Shown: positions 14,155 through 28,107 of the stretch, piece after piece
How positions within the stretch are numbered: the first letter of the stretch is position 1
Layout of the letters: each line of letters opens with the position of its first letter
Source: Parietaria judaica
Taxonomy: Eukaryota > Streptophyta > Magnoliopsida > Rosales > Urticaceae
Assembly: GCA_954871525.1 (NCBI GenBank)
Contig: OX940865.1
Span: 11,608,606-11,672,605 of the forward strand
Direction: 5' to 3'
DNA length: 64,000 nt
Notes under the pieces: model-generated
Databases searched by the model: none
Seen by the model: only the letters and a program-made list of their open reading frames with translations
What the model was told of the DNA's origin: nothing
Position numbers and translations under genes: made by a program

Positions 14155-17082
14155 TGAAGAATGAAGCTTCTTCAAGTGCACGTAAAGGTTATTGCCTATC
14201 AATTAATATATTTTTTTATTTTTATTTTAACGAATAATCAATCATTTGGCTCCTATTTTGTTGCTAATTTTCTTTGTCGTTTCTGGGATTTTCCTTGTTT
14301 CCCTCTCGGTCTCTCCTAATTCAAGGCTCCCATACCATGAGTCGGTTAAGATGGCGCGTTGTAAAAATAGTATGTTTATGAGTTTTTTCATTCTTTTTTG
14401 TCGTGGAATAACAAATCTTTACAATTAGTTTGGTCTTTTTCAGAGTAATTTATAGCTTATGTGGCAACCAACTCAATCAAAGTTGAGGGTTTCTTGTCCA
14501 ATTTTTAGAAGGTAGACTTGAAGTATATTGGTGGTGTGAACTATAAGAAAACCTGTACAAGTTTGACTTGACTAAAACTTGTACTCTTTAGAAGAATGTA
14601 CTACAACAATATTTTATCTACTAAAATTAATGTATTAAAAAATTATTATGAGACTGTTAATTAAGGATTACATCGTTTAATGAACGAAAAGTCGGTTATC
14701 CATACGACTTAAAAATGCCCGATGGGCCATGCCCATTAAACATTTACGAAAAAGTCCAAGCCCGGGAATGACGGTCCAAAAAGGCCCAACCATGTACTCG
14801 ACCATGTTCGCTCGATATGTCTTCAGCTCGACTTTAACAAACTTTGGATGCCTTCTCAATGCGCAATTACGTGTTTCAAAATAAGAAATTTTAAGCAGTA
14901 CTTTCTGCTAACTCCCCTGTGCTCAAAGATCAATAAATATAAGAACACGTAGTAGACATCAACTAGGGGTACTTAAAAAAGATAAAAAAAAAAAAAAAAA
15001 AAAATTAAGTGGCATTAATATAATATGTACTCAATTGTGATGGGTACCTTGTGCTAAAATAAATCAACAAACGTTTCTCATTATTGAATAAAATCCGAAT
15101 TATCGTATAAATAAGCCGTGTTTTACTTAGCTGGGAGAAAGGTTGAAAGCTCTCAGGGATGCTAGAGGGAAACAAAATCTTAACAAAGCATGAAAAGCTA
15201 GCCACAATGGCTGGCCCTAAGCGCCTAAGAGATAGTGAGTAGAAATAAATTTTTTAATCTAATATGTTACGAACTATATTCTAAATACCTATAATAACTG
15301 CAATATAGATTAATAATGATACAGTTTATTTAATACTAAAATAAGGTTCTATCTTGGCCTTGAAGAAATTAAACATATTCTTTTACTTAAGACATCGACA
15401 AATCTTTTAGCTCGATGGAAATGTTTTTCCGAAGGGTTCTATTAAAATAAAAATAGAGAACGGCGTAATTAGAATAGAAAGAGTGTTAGAATCCCTTTCT
15501 TTTCTATAAGGATCGTCTAGAAAGAAAATTGTCACGAATTTTCATCACCAATAGTCCTCTTCTCTTATCCTTCTTCTTGCTTCACGAATTTTTTCAAACT
15601 TAATTATCCATTTTAATCATTGGCATTTGTAAGAGTGCAGACCTTATAAACATCCTTCACTCTAATAATGTGGGATTTTACTTGTCTCTTTTTACTTGTT
15701 TATTTATTAAGTTGTATATTCTTATTCTTTTGATTTTACTCTCGGTTTTGCTCTCCTGTAGCCTTTGATATCATTTTAGATGATGGGTTCTACTCAAAAT
15801 CAAACGACTATGACTCGTCTTTTAATAAAGTTTTTAATTAATTTGTAATCCGTGATTATATGTTTAAGCCCAAATTTCCGCAGAAGAAAAATCAAAGCTC
15901 ATGTAGGCGAGATTAAGATTCAACTATTGAAAATATTCATGGAGGGATAAAGAGATGAGTACTCGATCAAATGCGTGCTTGATCTATAAGAAATATGAAA
16001 TAAATCGCACTATTATTTTAGGACAAATCAAACAATATATATTCTATGATCATGATCATGATTATGATTATGATTATGTGCTGGATATTAATTGCTGATC
16101 GGAGAAATAATTGCAGCAGGAATATTCGACGTATATAAATAATAAGATAGCTTAGTTTGTAAGTATATATTAATGTAGAATCATATGATATGTTTGGTGG
16201 AGCAGTATTTTGTTGGTTGAGAAAGATCGTATCTCTTGGCCTTGGTGTTATAAAGATTTGCCTCCATGCTGCTTAGGAAAAGGAGAACATTGTGAAAAGC
16301 TTTAAACTATATTCTAAACCCTAGGCGATTCTCTACAGAATCTTCTTGTTTTTTTTTTTCTTTCAAAATACTTCTAGTAATATCTGGAAAGAAGTCCCCA
16401 CAATTAACATACAGATAAGCACTTCATAGTTTATACAATGCCCATATGTATTATACGTACTATACATATATATATATGATCATATCCTAAGTTTTAACAG
16501 CTCAGCCTTGGTGGCATATAATATATATGTACAGATGAAGATGCATGAGAACAAATCTTGTCAAGAATTCCTCGACTCTTCTCTCGGTTTTAAGCTCTTG
16601 TAATATATAAATCTTGTACAATAAACACCACTATAAGGAGAAAGACAATGCAAATTAACAAGAAAAATATGCGACGGCCAAAAAATTAAGTTATAATGGA
16701 GCTCCTAAAATATCCAATAAATTATATCGCACGTAAAGCTACAGAAAAGGCCGGGCCTAGAGAAAACGGATTCATGTCACACTCTCAAACTAAATCTCTA
16801 AATTCTAGACTTTACTTCAACAATGTATAACTACAATTGCATACCATTTGTAGTTGGTGCATTTTATGATATGAAGGAAGAAAAGATGATAAATCTGAAA
16901 ACTAATTAACTGAGAAAATTAATCTAGCATAATTCCATCCAAATATGAAAGCTTAACAAAGAAATCATGATCAACTTCATATTTGTGATTCCAAATTATA
17001 AGTAAAAAGCATAAGATTCTGAGCCCATACACGTACGCAGAAGATTTCATATATATAATTGCATTGCATGCGCAGTACTTAG
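14155..17082. other. Intergenic stretch between GLOX and the SPEAR gene
   Basis: About 2.9 kb of AT-rich DNA. It includes the GLOX promoter side (just above 14154), a GC-richer patch at about 14690-14860 that may be a decayed LTR (no termini found), and a poly-A run at about 14984-15004. About 16200-17082 is the 3' flank of the SPEAR gene. No gene was found. Confidence 0.5.
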
Positions 17083-17956
17083 CTAGAGAGACAGTCTCAG
17101 CTCCAAATCTACTTCTTGGGTGTCGCTTGATTCTGAGTTTTGACTGCCCGAACCATGTGAATTACTACTTCTATGTTTCTGACCGCTCGTCATGCGCTGA
17201 GAATCCTGCAAAGATAAATGATCATCAGATTGCATGACGGTTTTTTTTTTCCTATGCGTGCAATATCGTGTGTGTGAAAATATAATGTCGCTGCGAGTTA
17301 TAGAGCTGCTCGCCATGGCGGCGACGCGACCAATGTGCCTTTGCGGTGAAAAATTGAAAGAACACAACGGATTCCCGAAAACCGTATAATGGAAGGGTTG
17401 CTTTGCATTAGGGTTTTTGAAAACCGTCGTGCAAAGTAAGTAGTTTTCGGCGAGTTTTGTAGCAGAGTGTGGAAAGAATAAAGAATGGTCAAAGCTTATG
17501 AATTACATACCTCTAAGTGAGCATTGAGGAAGTGCCTAGGCATGTTTGATTGGGCATGATATTGGCTCTCGAACATGCCGGTATTGTTCGGGTCCCATCT
17601 GAGTTCAAGTAATTATATAACATGGATTTAGAATGAGATCATAGAATAAGCTAATAACGCATGATTTCTTCATAATAAACATGTCAGAGAAGACATATAT
17701 ATATCAAAGTCTAGGTATATATAGGTTTGTACCTTGTAGTAGGTTGCGAATCGCCATATCTAACGTTTGCTCTTTCATATTCATTAAGCCCCATCTGTAA
17801 ATTTTCAAACAAGTAGTTAAGATTTTAGAGCCCGTATAACTTATAATTGAGTGCACTAATTACACACTAATCATACACTAATATAAGCCTATACTCCATT
17901 CAAATAATGTTCTTGGTTTCACATGAAAAAATGGTTTGAGATAGGATTTTCAATCT

Positions 17957-17992
<36 letters not shown>

Positions 17993-18818
17993 AATTGGTT
18001 ATGACTTAATTATGTCAAACTCAAGAAATAGATTAATACCTTATATCCAAGAATTTAGGATAGGAAATTAGGTCAAATATAAAGGCCATCAGAAAGCAAA
18101 ATATATCATATATGTGTGTGTATATATATATATATGCTTCCATGCTGAATTTAAGCATCTATATATGTGGATGAGTCATAAATTGTACATACATGCAAAG
18201 CTCATGAGCAACATTTTTATATTGACCCAACAACAACTCACACGTTCTTGAATATCACCATATCCCAAGAAAGATCATGTATATCTCTTTATCACATGAT
18301 CATCCATCAATCAAGAAATCATTAAGAAATCATTAAATCGACAAAAATGAAAAAAAGAAAAGAAAAAGAAGAAGAAGAAGCGCCTACACACATACCATCA
18401 TATTCGGGTTGAATCCGTAAGAGGAGGACGACGAAGAAGACGAATAAGAGAAGGAAGACGACGGTATAGACGAATAAGCGTTATGTACTCTCATATCATG
18501 ATCCTGTAACATAAATCCACACAAACTCATAAGCGATCTTGACCTAGCTAGGCTAATACATGATAATTGTTAAACAAAAACAGTGAACAAGATGGTCCTT
18601 ACGTGATTGAAACTAGGGTTATGAAGAGACGGCGGATTGTGGCCGTAAGCGCAAGGGACGTGACCGTGGAGCCTGATCTTCTCCAATTGCGCCACGCCAA
18701 GGCCCCGCTGCGGCTGCCTCGGCTTCTCCGAGCCCGACTTCTTCCCTTTCCTCGAAGAATTGGACCCTCTCTCGCCCGACGATCCTAGGTTCGGCTCTCC
18801 GAAATAGCCACTTCCCAT
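17083..18818 (-). CDS. SPEAR/TIE family EAR-motif transcriptional repressor, 198 aa, 5 exons
   Basis: This is a nuclear adaptor repressor of the SPOROCYTELESS-like (SPEAR) family, which includes Arabidopsis TIE1-4. Family members bind TCP transcription factors and recruit TOPLESS corepressors, shaping leaf and ovule development. Minus-strand exons: 18818-18603, 18503-18396, 17794-17733, 17598-17511, 17205-17083; all GT-AG, total 597 nt in one frame. Residues about 29-51 carry the family motif (EKPRQPQRGLGVAQLEKIRL) after a basic Arg/Lys patch that probably serves as nuclear localisation signal. A poly-Ser stretch encoded by exon 2 follows. The protein ends in DLELRLSL, a terminal LxLxL EAR motif. 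The length fits TIE proteins better than SPL/NZZ itself (about 314 aa). The family call is firm; the exact orthologue is inferred. Confidence 0.9.
17959..17990. repeat. (AT)n microsatellite in SPEAR intron 2
   Basis: A pure AT run of about 32 bp in the 601 bp second intron of the SPEAR gene. A second, shorter TA run lies at about 18120-18135. Confidence 0.9.
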
Positions 18819-19381
18819 GTTGACGACGATGATGACGGCGGCAATGATGATCTCGAAAACACTCTTCGATTCAACAGATCAACACTGGGAAAATCAGAGA
18901 TCTCGGACACCCTTTTTAAGCGTCTCTCTGATCTTCGCTTCGCTGGATCAGATTGTGTGTAAGATTTTCAAGGTTTTTTTTTATATACCTAGATTTTATG
19001 CTCTGCTCTCTCTCTCTAACCCTTCTCTTTTGGCTGAACTTCCGTTTAAGTTATAATATATATTCTTTCAATTATTATCTCCATTTTTAATTGATTTAGT
19101 TATGGACTTTGGGGACTGCCACTTGAAAGTGATTGTCTTATGATTTTAAATAGTTAATCTCTTTATCTCACGCGCTTTTGAAACAAACATATGCCACTAA
19201 TAGGACATTATTATGTGATTAATCTCCTCCTATAATATATGAGCTATAATCTTTTCATTATAATTAGTTTCAGGAAACTTTCCTTCTTTTTATATTCTGC
19301 TTTCATTTTTTTTGTTAAAAACATACCCTCTGAATTTAATTTGACAATATTAACTTTTATGCTCTATTTTTTAATAAAATT

Positions 19382-19385
<4 letters not shown>

Positions 19386-19412
<27 letters not shown>
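19386..19412. repeat. (AT)n microsatellite
   Basis: AT dinucleotide run of about 27 bp in the intergenic region upstream of the SPEAR gene. Confidence 0.85.
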
Positions 19413-19416
<4 letters not shown>

Positions 19417-20667
19417 GTAGAAAATGAAACTAGGATGCATGTAAAAGAAAAATTACGTAAATAAGTATATAAGATAATTTGGAGGATATAAATAATATTT
19501 TAAGTTTATAATGGTGTATTTTAACTTTTTTTTGAAAATTAAGGATATATTTTTGTGAGAATTAGAAAAATAAATATTTCTTTAGTTTAATTATTAATAA
19601 TTTCGCAACATTGAATAGGGGCCAAAGCTTATGGTATTAAATAGAAGATTTTGCTAATGACTAGTTCTTCTGCCTTTGGAAAAGTGAGTACTAGTGGTAG
19701 CTGTCATTTCTGATTAAACAATTTTTAGCTAGCTTTGGCCTACGAGTACATGTTTAATCACTTCTTCTCCTATTTTATAGCATGTCTATGTTCAAAAATT
19801 AACAAGATCTAATTACATAAAGACAGTAATTAATATATATCAAATTTACAGTTAGTGATAACATTAACTTATTAAATTACCCAGCTGTACAAAATTTTGT
19901 TTACAAACTTGGAGAAGAAGATATTAATTAGTTGCTACTATATCGTTTTGAAATAATTTAATCATATTGAATAGTGGATTTATTAGGGGATGATCTTAGC
20001 TTGTTTGTGTGATTAGTACGATCTTTTCTAGATATTATTTTCTTTCTATAAGAGTAAATGTAATATGTAATAAATTTTGAAATCATATTTGTAATTAACG
20101 ATTATTTAGTTTCTTGAAAAGGTCAAGGTGAGGGGTTATAAGGGGTAAATATGAAGAGATTAATTTGACCAAATTTAAGAGTGGCTAATTAATTTGATAT
20201 ATAATAGAGATAATGTTTATGGTGGAATTGCAGAGGGATCAAATCTAATTGAGCTGTTCAACGCATGATTTGTGGGTCATATAATATGAGTTGTTTGTGT
20301 GGTGGAAAGTGAAAAATGATGAATTAAATTCTTAAAGTAAACAAATACATGTGAACTCAATGCAATTACCAAAACAGCCTATTTAAGCATTTCATTTCAA
20401 TTAATGTTGGGTAATCAGAAGCAAGTGAATATATTAATAATTACCACATATCGTCATCCTAAAGTCAAGCTTCCCAAGAGGTCAAATTTTTTGGAATCCA
20501 ATCCGTAAAAATATTCCAACTCTTCTTTGTATATTCATAAATCTATATAATAGAGTGAGCTCACTTCCTCCAAAATATTAGGTTCTCAAAACAAACACAT
20601 GTATTAGTGTTTAGTATATAGAGTAGTGGAGTATAGACATTGTAATTATTTTATGAAGACATTATAA

Positions 20668-20721
20668 TATATATATATATATATATATACATTATACATA
20701 TATATATATATATATATATAT
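20668..20721. repeat. (AT)n microsatellite, interrupted
   Basis: Two TA runs separated by ACATTATACA directly abut the left end of the MITE-like element that starts at 20722. TA runs are frequent MITE landing sites, and this one obscures any target-site duplication. Confidence 0.85.
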
Positions 20722-21169
20722 GAAATTTGCTGTCAAAATCACTAACGTCATACTTTTGTTACAAATACACTCTTACGACTCTAAATGCCATACTTTTTTT
20801 TGTCATGTTAGACGCACCACATCACTACTTATGTTCACATAGTCATATGTGGGCCTCTTTCGTCTGTGCATCGAGCGTCGTCGTCACCGCCGTCCTCCCA
20901 TGCTCCTTCTACTGCTCGTAGTCGCTCCCGTCGTTGGAATACACCGTAATATAGGCATTAGAGCGCGATCAAGAAGACAGCCGAGAAAGGCCCATGCGTA
21001 AACTTTAGTAGTTATGTGCCGCATCTACCATGGCAAAAAATGTACATGTAACGTTGTAAGGGTGTATTTACAACAAAAGTATGACGGTAGTGACTTTCAT
21101 AAAAAAAATGAATTAAATAATTTAACTATGAAAAACAAATGACTTCGATGACTTTTGTTACAAATTTTC
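20722..21169. mobile_element. MITE-like element, family 1 copy b
   Basis: The left arm (GAAATTTGCTGTCAAAATCACTAACGTCATACTTTTGTT, 20722 onward) is inverted on the right, where GTCATACTTTTGTTGTAAATACACCCTTA can be read on the minus strand (about 21060-21090). An additional outer block ending at 21169 resembles the left end of the element at 7783. The central part is GC-rich (about 20850-21000) with no supported protein. It shares core motifs (GTTAGACGC, CTACCATGGCAAA) and the extended right end with copy a. Confidence 0.5.
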
Positions 21170-23211
21170 TTATATTTTAAGGGTACTCTTAAATATGTCT
21201 AGTTAAAATTTACATTCTTGTTTATTTTGGATGTGTTTTTCAATTATATTAATAATCGACCTAAAACAATTTTAAAATAAGTAATTTTAAAAAAAAATGT
21301 TGCTAAAAGATATTCCGACTTTTAAAAAATAAAAATAAAAATTAGCATACCATACTAATATGTGGTCTACGTGCATTTGGGTCCATAAATAATTATTTAT
21401 TCAATTACCAATGCTTAAAGCCACATAGTCTTGATCGTCTGGATTAATCCCCTTAAATTATTCATCCCCATTAAAACCGATTAAAATACTCAATGTCGTG
21501 AATCAGATGATTCATAGAAAATCATATGATAATTTAGCATGTTATATTTTGTCACCTTTATTATAATATAAATATTGTGAGAGTTGCGAGCACTGACTAG
21601 TTATATCGGGACACCTGTATCGTAGTTCAAACATGACGTATGATTATTCTTCCTTCATGATAATGCTAAGCATTATAATAATATATGCTAAACATGGTCA
21701 TACTTTTCAGCTTTCTTCACATTTAAATATCTTACTACAATTCATTATTCAAAAAAAAAAAAAAAAAAAAAGGTTTCCATCACTATAAGTAAACGGCTAT
21801 CAGTCGCCATGAATTGATGTTTAATCAACTTTGATAATTATGCAAAGCTTAGACCATAAATATTGTTATGTGCCATATATATATATATATATTATCTTAT
21901 ATGAACCAAATAATCTAACATAGTATCGTTATTTGTAGTTCTCTTTTACCAATGATGGAACTTTTTTATTCATGACATGGAATTGACAGGATTTTTTTAG
22001 ACGTTTATGTTATTTATAAAACTAAATAGACTATATCTCTACGTTATGTGATATTTGCATTAGATATGTTCTACATACTGTTTGTATGGGTAGTCCGGAA
22101 AAATGTTAATCCGAATCCACCAAATCGGAAATAATCATTGAGATTGTAAGAACTCTTACATTATTAAATACTAAGATTTATTACAGGAAAGTGTAAATGT
22201 AGGATGAAAAGTTTCATGTATGGAAAAACTGCAAAGGTTTAGGCGACATTTCACACTTACCGCGGTAAACATGCAGAGGACATGTGATGACTTTTCTCGA
22301 TTATAAAACCATGTGTAAAACTATGGGTAGTATACGGCCGATAATTATAGTGGATCCCGAAAAATTAGTCTAATTTGCAACTATAAAGAAAACATATACA
22401 TTAATTATTATTAGTCTAATTTGCAAAATGAAAGAATGCCCAGATTTTACTAGACTTGTGTTCACTTTATACATATGGAATAAAATGATAGTAAATAATT
22501 GATTAGATACTGATGATAAATAATTAGGATGATATACATATATGTACTAATCAATGTATAATGATATAAATAGTGAAACAGCTGGAAAGAGAATAGTGGA
22601 TTTATAGATGATTAGTTCCTGATTTGATGAGTGATGGAGTTAGTAGCAAAGCACATAAAATAATAAATAGTGAGAAAAACAATGACAAGGAAATGTGGAA
22701 AGAGATATACTGAGAATATATGATATCTACTGTAGATTTGTTGGCACATGCAAAAAAATAGTAAGCATAACTTCACACGATTTAAAAACCCCTTGCAAAA
22801 CGCTGGTATTGTTTGTTATATATACTTTATCGGTCCCTCTTTTACTAGAGATGTCAACTTTGGTTTCTTCAATCTAAAAATAGCAGAAAATAGCTCATCA
22901 TTTATATAGATGTTCCTATTTGGGCCTTTCATTCTACAACTATTTATCGGTTTTTAGAGTGAATTTAATATTGACCCGTAATTAATTAAAATATATACAT
23001 TTAAAAATAGTTAAAAGTATTTGGATTTTTCAGGTACAGTTATTTCAAAAGTATATTAAATTTTAAATTGTTTTTTGTTCATTAACATTTAACGGGTAAA
23101 TTTTTATTTTATTTTTATCAAAATATAAAAGGTGGTATTTTTGCGAGTTCTAGAATGGATGGGTCGTCAAATTAACACATTTAGAGATACCAATAACTCC
23201 AATAATTAATA

Positions 23212-23701
23212 TATGTATTAGGGGTAATATTGGCAAAAGTAGCCAACTTGTTGTGTTTGTATCATTTATATTGCCAATGCGATTTAATCCTGGCAATAGT
23301 ATTCAAAGTTTGTTAAATCGTTTCAATCACAAATTTTCATCCACTTAACTTTAACTCTGTTAGTCAAATGGTGACGTGGCTGCGTTAACTGCCACGTGGG
23401 GTTCCAAGTGGACAACCACGTTATTTTTAATTATTTTTTTCTCTTTTTTTATTAAAATATCTTAATTTATTACTTAATATATATATATATATATTTTTAA
23501 TGCGTAGGACCCACTCCCTTGTCCCTCTTTATTCTCACAATGCTCGAGCAAACTTTAAATACTATTAAGTGGATAGAAATTTACAATTGAGATGATTTAG
23601 CAAACTTTAAATACTATTGCCAGGATTAAATCGCATTGGCCATATAAATGAAACAAACACAACAAGTTAGCTACTTTTGCCAATATTACCCCTATATATT
23701 A
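23212..23701. mobile_element. Short Mutator-like TIR element (non-autonomous MULE), 472 bp plus TSDs
   Basis: The element proper spans 23221-23692. Its ends form about 130 bp terminal inverted repeats beginning GGGGTAATATTGGCAAAAGTAGC (23221-23350 and 23563-23692) with few mismatches. The flanks TATGTATTA (23212-23220) and TATATATTA (23693-23701) are a 9 bp duplication with one mismatch, the size typical of Mutator elements. There is no open frame, so it must have relied on a transposase from elsewhere. The right arm contains an internal repeat of GCAAACTTTAAATACTATT. Confidence 0.8.
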
Positions 23702-24189
23702 TAATATATAGTGGTGTGCGTGTCTTTTTGGGAATTAATTAAGGGCACAAAGGGAGAGCAAAAGGCATTCCCTTCCCCACAACCACTTGCCAAAATCCAT
23801 GAAAATCATACTCAAATCTCAAATAATATAAGATTCCCAAACATTAATTATTTCTATACAGCACACGGGGACTTGTACCAAACCTCTTCCTAATAAGGTG
23901 AATTATAGGATAATACCCTTAAACTGAAAAAATAAATTATATGGAGCTATTTTAACTAAGTATATAAATGTGGGATAAAATTGAAAAAGAAAAAGAATCA
24001 TAGAACTTAAAAGAATCCTTGAAAAAGATTGAGAGAGTGTCATGTGTGATGTGATCTTTACATTCAATACTAGCCTTGACTAGGGCAAGTGTTTTATGTA
24101 TAAAATATATTAAAAAAGAAGCTTTCCATTTTGGTGTGCTAGCTCTGTTTCATTAATCTTTTTATATTTTATTTATTTTCTTTTGAAAG

Positions 24190-24190
<1 letters not shown>

Positions 24191-24232
<42 letters not shown>
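24191..24232. repeat. (TTA)n trinucleotide microsatellite
   Basis: About 14 uninterrupted ATT/TTA units. Confidence 0.95.
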
Positions 24233-25509
24233 GACATGGAGAGGTCATTTGGATTTGGTTAACTTTAGACACGAAATATGATTTTTTTGGGGAAAAGATT
24301 AAAAAAAATTATGCTTACTATATATGTAAAATGTTTTGGATAGTATGAATTTGCCAACCATGTAAATCAAAGGCTAACCAATTAGTTCTCTTTTGTTTCT
24401 TTAAGTTAATAACTTCAGAAAAAGAGGTACCATATAGGGGTGTGAAAACAAAAGCAAAAAATCAAATCGAGAGAACGAAAACAATGTTACTGAAATCTTA
24501 AATATCGAACTATAGGTTATGATTCCATAAAACAAGGTCTTTGGTCCATTTAGACCACACTGAATCATTAGTGTTTGGTTCAATTAAGTCCAAAAAAGAA
24601 TCTATTATTGAATTTCAATCCTAAACAAAGATTTTAGTACAAACGATTATGGATCTAAAAGTGGAGGACTTTGGTGTTTACTTTAATAAATTGAATAATA
24701 AGATTTCGGTCGTTTTAAGAGTTAAACCGATACCAAATAATTTATTACCAATTGTTTCATGACTTATTTGATATTAATTATATTAACAAAAACTCAATAT
24801 AAGCTAAAAATATCCAATTTTAATTGTTGGATGATTTCTACATATATTTTAACCATGGTACATTGTACACTAGAGGTAAGGGCCCAAGAACATATATTTG
24901 TTTGTGGTGAGATACAATAATTTTTTAAAAGTTCAATCAAGATTTTTGACGTTTATAGAGTTTCGAAAGGTGGGTATATAACACTTTGAGGAATATTTTT
25001 TTTTATATAGACGATAGAACTCTTATTACAGTAATATTTATAGTAAAACTTGATGATTCTATACCCTTATAAATTCAGAGTCATCTCTGTATATATTAGC
25101 CTAGAAATCCGACAAAGTCAGATCAACTACTAGAGGATCAAGATAAAATGAAAAATATTAGATTAGGAAGTTATCGAAACAAAATCGATCGCCAACTAAA
25201 CACAGAAACAAATCATGTACCAGATTCATCGTATAAGGGTAGTTAGCTAGTCGAAAATTAAGAAGAAGAAAATCTCTTCCAAAAATACTTTACTGATCAC
25301 CATATATATACACATATTTTCTGATGCATATATATGATTTGAAAATATAAAGTTCGTGATTTGGTGGCTTACGTGGATATGCATTGACATCTGTGAGGTG
25401 GCTGTGACTGTTGGATCGATAATATTTAATTTAAATAAATAAAGACTTGAATGATTGAGTTCTGGTATCAATTGGATTAAACCTTTGTAGATACTATATA
25501 TGTACGTAT

Positions 25510-25514
<5 letters not shown>

Positions 25515-25549
<35 letters not shown>
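25515..25549. repeat. (AT)n microsatellite
   Basis: Uninterrupted AT run of about 35 bp. The open frames that cross it on both strands are products of the repeat and not genes. Confidence 0.9.
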
Positions 25550-25553
<4 letters not shown>

Positions 25554-27686
25554 AGATCTCCGATCAACTCTGCAATTCGCTGGTCACGACCAATAATAAT
25601 AAAACATGTCCATGAATCATTGGAGATTTTTTTCAATGTACATGATCTTCCATACGCAATATTATATGAGCGAAAAAGTACGAAAGGACTGGAGTTAATA
25701 TAAGAAAATGAAGATGGTTCATTGGGAACTACCAATTTAGAGTATATAGTTGATTGATGATATCCTGACCCACATGTGCAATGCTCAAAAACCCTTGTAT
25801 TAGATATGAAAACCCTAATAGGAAATTGCAAGGAGACCCCACTTGTGACTTGGAAATGGTGGCACTATTAATGCCATGTGGTCCTTTGTGTCCCCTTGAG
25901 AAAGAAAACCAACATCCCCAGTGCCCTTATGATCTATCTTGGATATCACTTCTGATTCTCTCTTCATTTTTACTAACCCACTATGCTTATATATATGATT
26001 CCCTCAAAAAAAAATGTGAATATATTTCTTATGTGTTCCACTTGTTGGGAGAGAAAGCACTTTTTGATCTGTTTACATATTAAAAAAATGTGTTAATAAG
26101 TTGGAAGAGATGTTTAAATCTCATGGATATTGATGTTTGGTAGCTTCCTTGATAACTTCCTTTTAAGATTCTAAGGGTTCTTAATTACAAGACAATTATT
26201 TTAATATGGATAGTTGAATTTTGGGTTCCCAATATATACATTGTCATGTATACTATGCATGCAGTGAGACCTTCATCATAATCTATAACTAGTCACTAAT
26301 AAAATTGAACCTGCTTTCTCTTGGGCTTGATTTCATCAATGATTAATAGGTTGCAAATGAATTTTTGATCTTTAGTAGCTATCATATGTTGACTGAATTT
26401 CTTGTCGATTGAATTTAGAATGTGGTTAGGCTTAATCGGATGTTTGGTTGTTATTAATTAAATGGACGCCAAGAGATTCTTGTGGTTTGATACCGTTAAG
26501 AAGATACGTAGTGTATATTGAGATTCTTGTGGTCACTTCGTTTCACGTTAGATTTTCCCCATCCTTTCGTAATGGTCGTCGAATCCCCATGATGGAAGTA
26601 GGGATGCCAAGAGTTGGTTGCGTGTTTTTCTTTTCTTCTAGGTCGTCAATTGTATAAAGATTGGGGTGGGAAAAAAAGAAGAAGAAGATTCAAACGGAAT
26701 TTTTAAAATAAAATGTGACACTAAAAGTAAATTTGATAGTTAATTTTTGTAGACCGATAATATATTTAGTGATAAAATTATAAAAATATTAATGCTTAGC
26801 ATGTAATAAAATAATCCATTCAAAGAGATGGGTGCTAAAAAATAGAGATCATAATTTTATTTTTAAAAAAAATCAAGTTGATAGGATTCAAATTCAGGTC
26901 TCATAGAGACGAGAAAATTATAATTCGGTCATTTTCTCCACTATATCATGATTCATAGCATCAATTTTGTTCAAATAAATATATATATATATATACATAT
27001 ATTAACTAGTTATATTTATTAACTTGTTGAAATTTAAAATTACGGATATTGATCAAATAGGGGCGGCGGATTACGGCTCAGACACATGAGAAACTTGGAT
27101 CATATGACTCAGGTCGAGTCTGCATCAATCTGCATTGCTTGCCTCGTTACCATATCAGGAATGGTAGGGTAATCTGTATACTTCAAGGCTTCAAGCTCGC
27201 ACCCAAGTAGGATATTCTTGACAAGACTGACTTTGAGAAGGTATGCAGTTGATTCCGGTAACGAGGTTTCCAACGAGGATCCTCCGAGTTGGTTCCTGGA
27301 GTACAATCCCGAAGAGTATCGTCAAATTAAGCGGGTCTCTAAGAAAAACCTCTCTTTTCCGTTGCCGACCCAACACCATATTATTGCTTTACCATATTAA
27401 TACCGATCATTGTTTAAAGATTGTTTACCATCACTCCTCCATAATCCATGATATTCATGTGATATTCGGATAGATAAATGCACACATCATCGTCTTGAAA
27501 CTGTGTTCATGTATGGACTTTATATACAGAGAGACCGAGGGGTCTAATACAGTTACCAAAGAAAAATGATAGTTCGATTTTACAAGTTAATTTACTAACA
27601 AGTTTTTCGTAAGGTTTACCAAATGAGTTTTTACATAATAATATTCCACGAGATACCTTCGGCAAACCTTGGTTTTTAAAACACTG

Positions 27687-27690
<4 letters not shown>

Positions 27691-27740
<50 letters not shown>
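27691..27740. repeat. (AT)n microsatellite
   Basis: About 25 AT units, the longest uninterrupted TA run in the window, about 370 bp left of the Gypsy element. Confidence 0.95.
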
Positions 27741-27742
<2 letters not shown>

Positions 27743-28107
27743 ACAAGATAGGAAACACAATCCTTAAATAAATAATATTATGATTTAATCTGCTATGAAA
27801 TTTTGCTATACAATTTCCACCGATAAGAATGCCTATTAGCTTGCCTTAATTGAAGCGTTTAGTTAATAATAACTAAAAATATGATGCTGATCATGACAGA
27901 TGAATCAAGCTCAATCACAAAAAATTAGATGTGACATCATTTTCTCGAAAGTGGATGGGTATTATATTAAAGTATTATCTATATATATTAGGTTTCTTTC
28001 ATTCTCATTGCTAGTCATTTGACTCATTAATCAATTTATTGAATTAGTATTATACATATAATTATATATGAACCTAAATATGAAATGAGTTGGTCGTAGG
28101 CTCGTCG

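Larger units (their letters stand above)
18819..28102. other. Gene-poor AT-rich intergenic region
   Basis: About 9.3 kb between the SPEAR gene and the Gypsy element. It holds the SPEAR promoter (just above 18818), several long TA microsatellites, a TTA microsatellite, a MITE-like element (20722-21169), a short Mutator-like TIR element (23221-23692) and a poly-A run (21751-21771). A short GC-richer segment at about 27100-27400 has open frames on both strands but no recognisable domain. I could support no gene. Confidence 0.5.

Noticed and set aside
27109..27473. Overlapping short frames on both strands
   Set aside because: The segment is GC-richer than its flanks and could be a gene fragment. 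No family was recognised and frames exist on both strands, so no gene is called.
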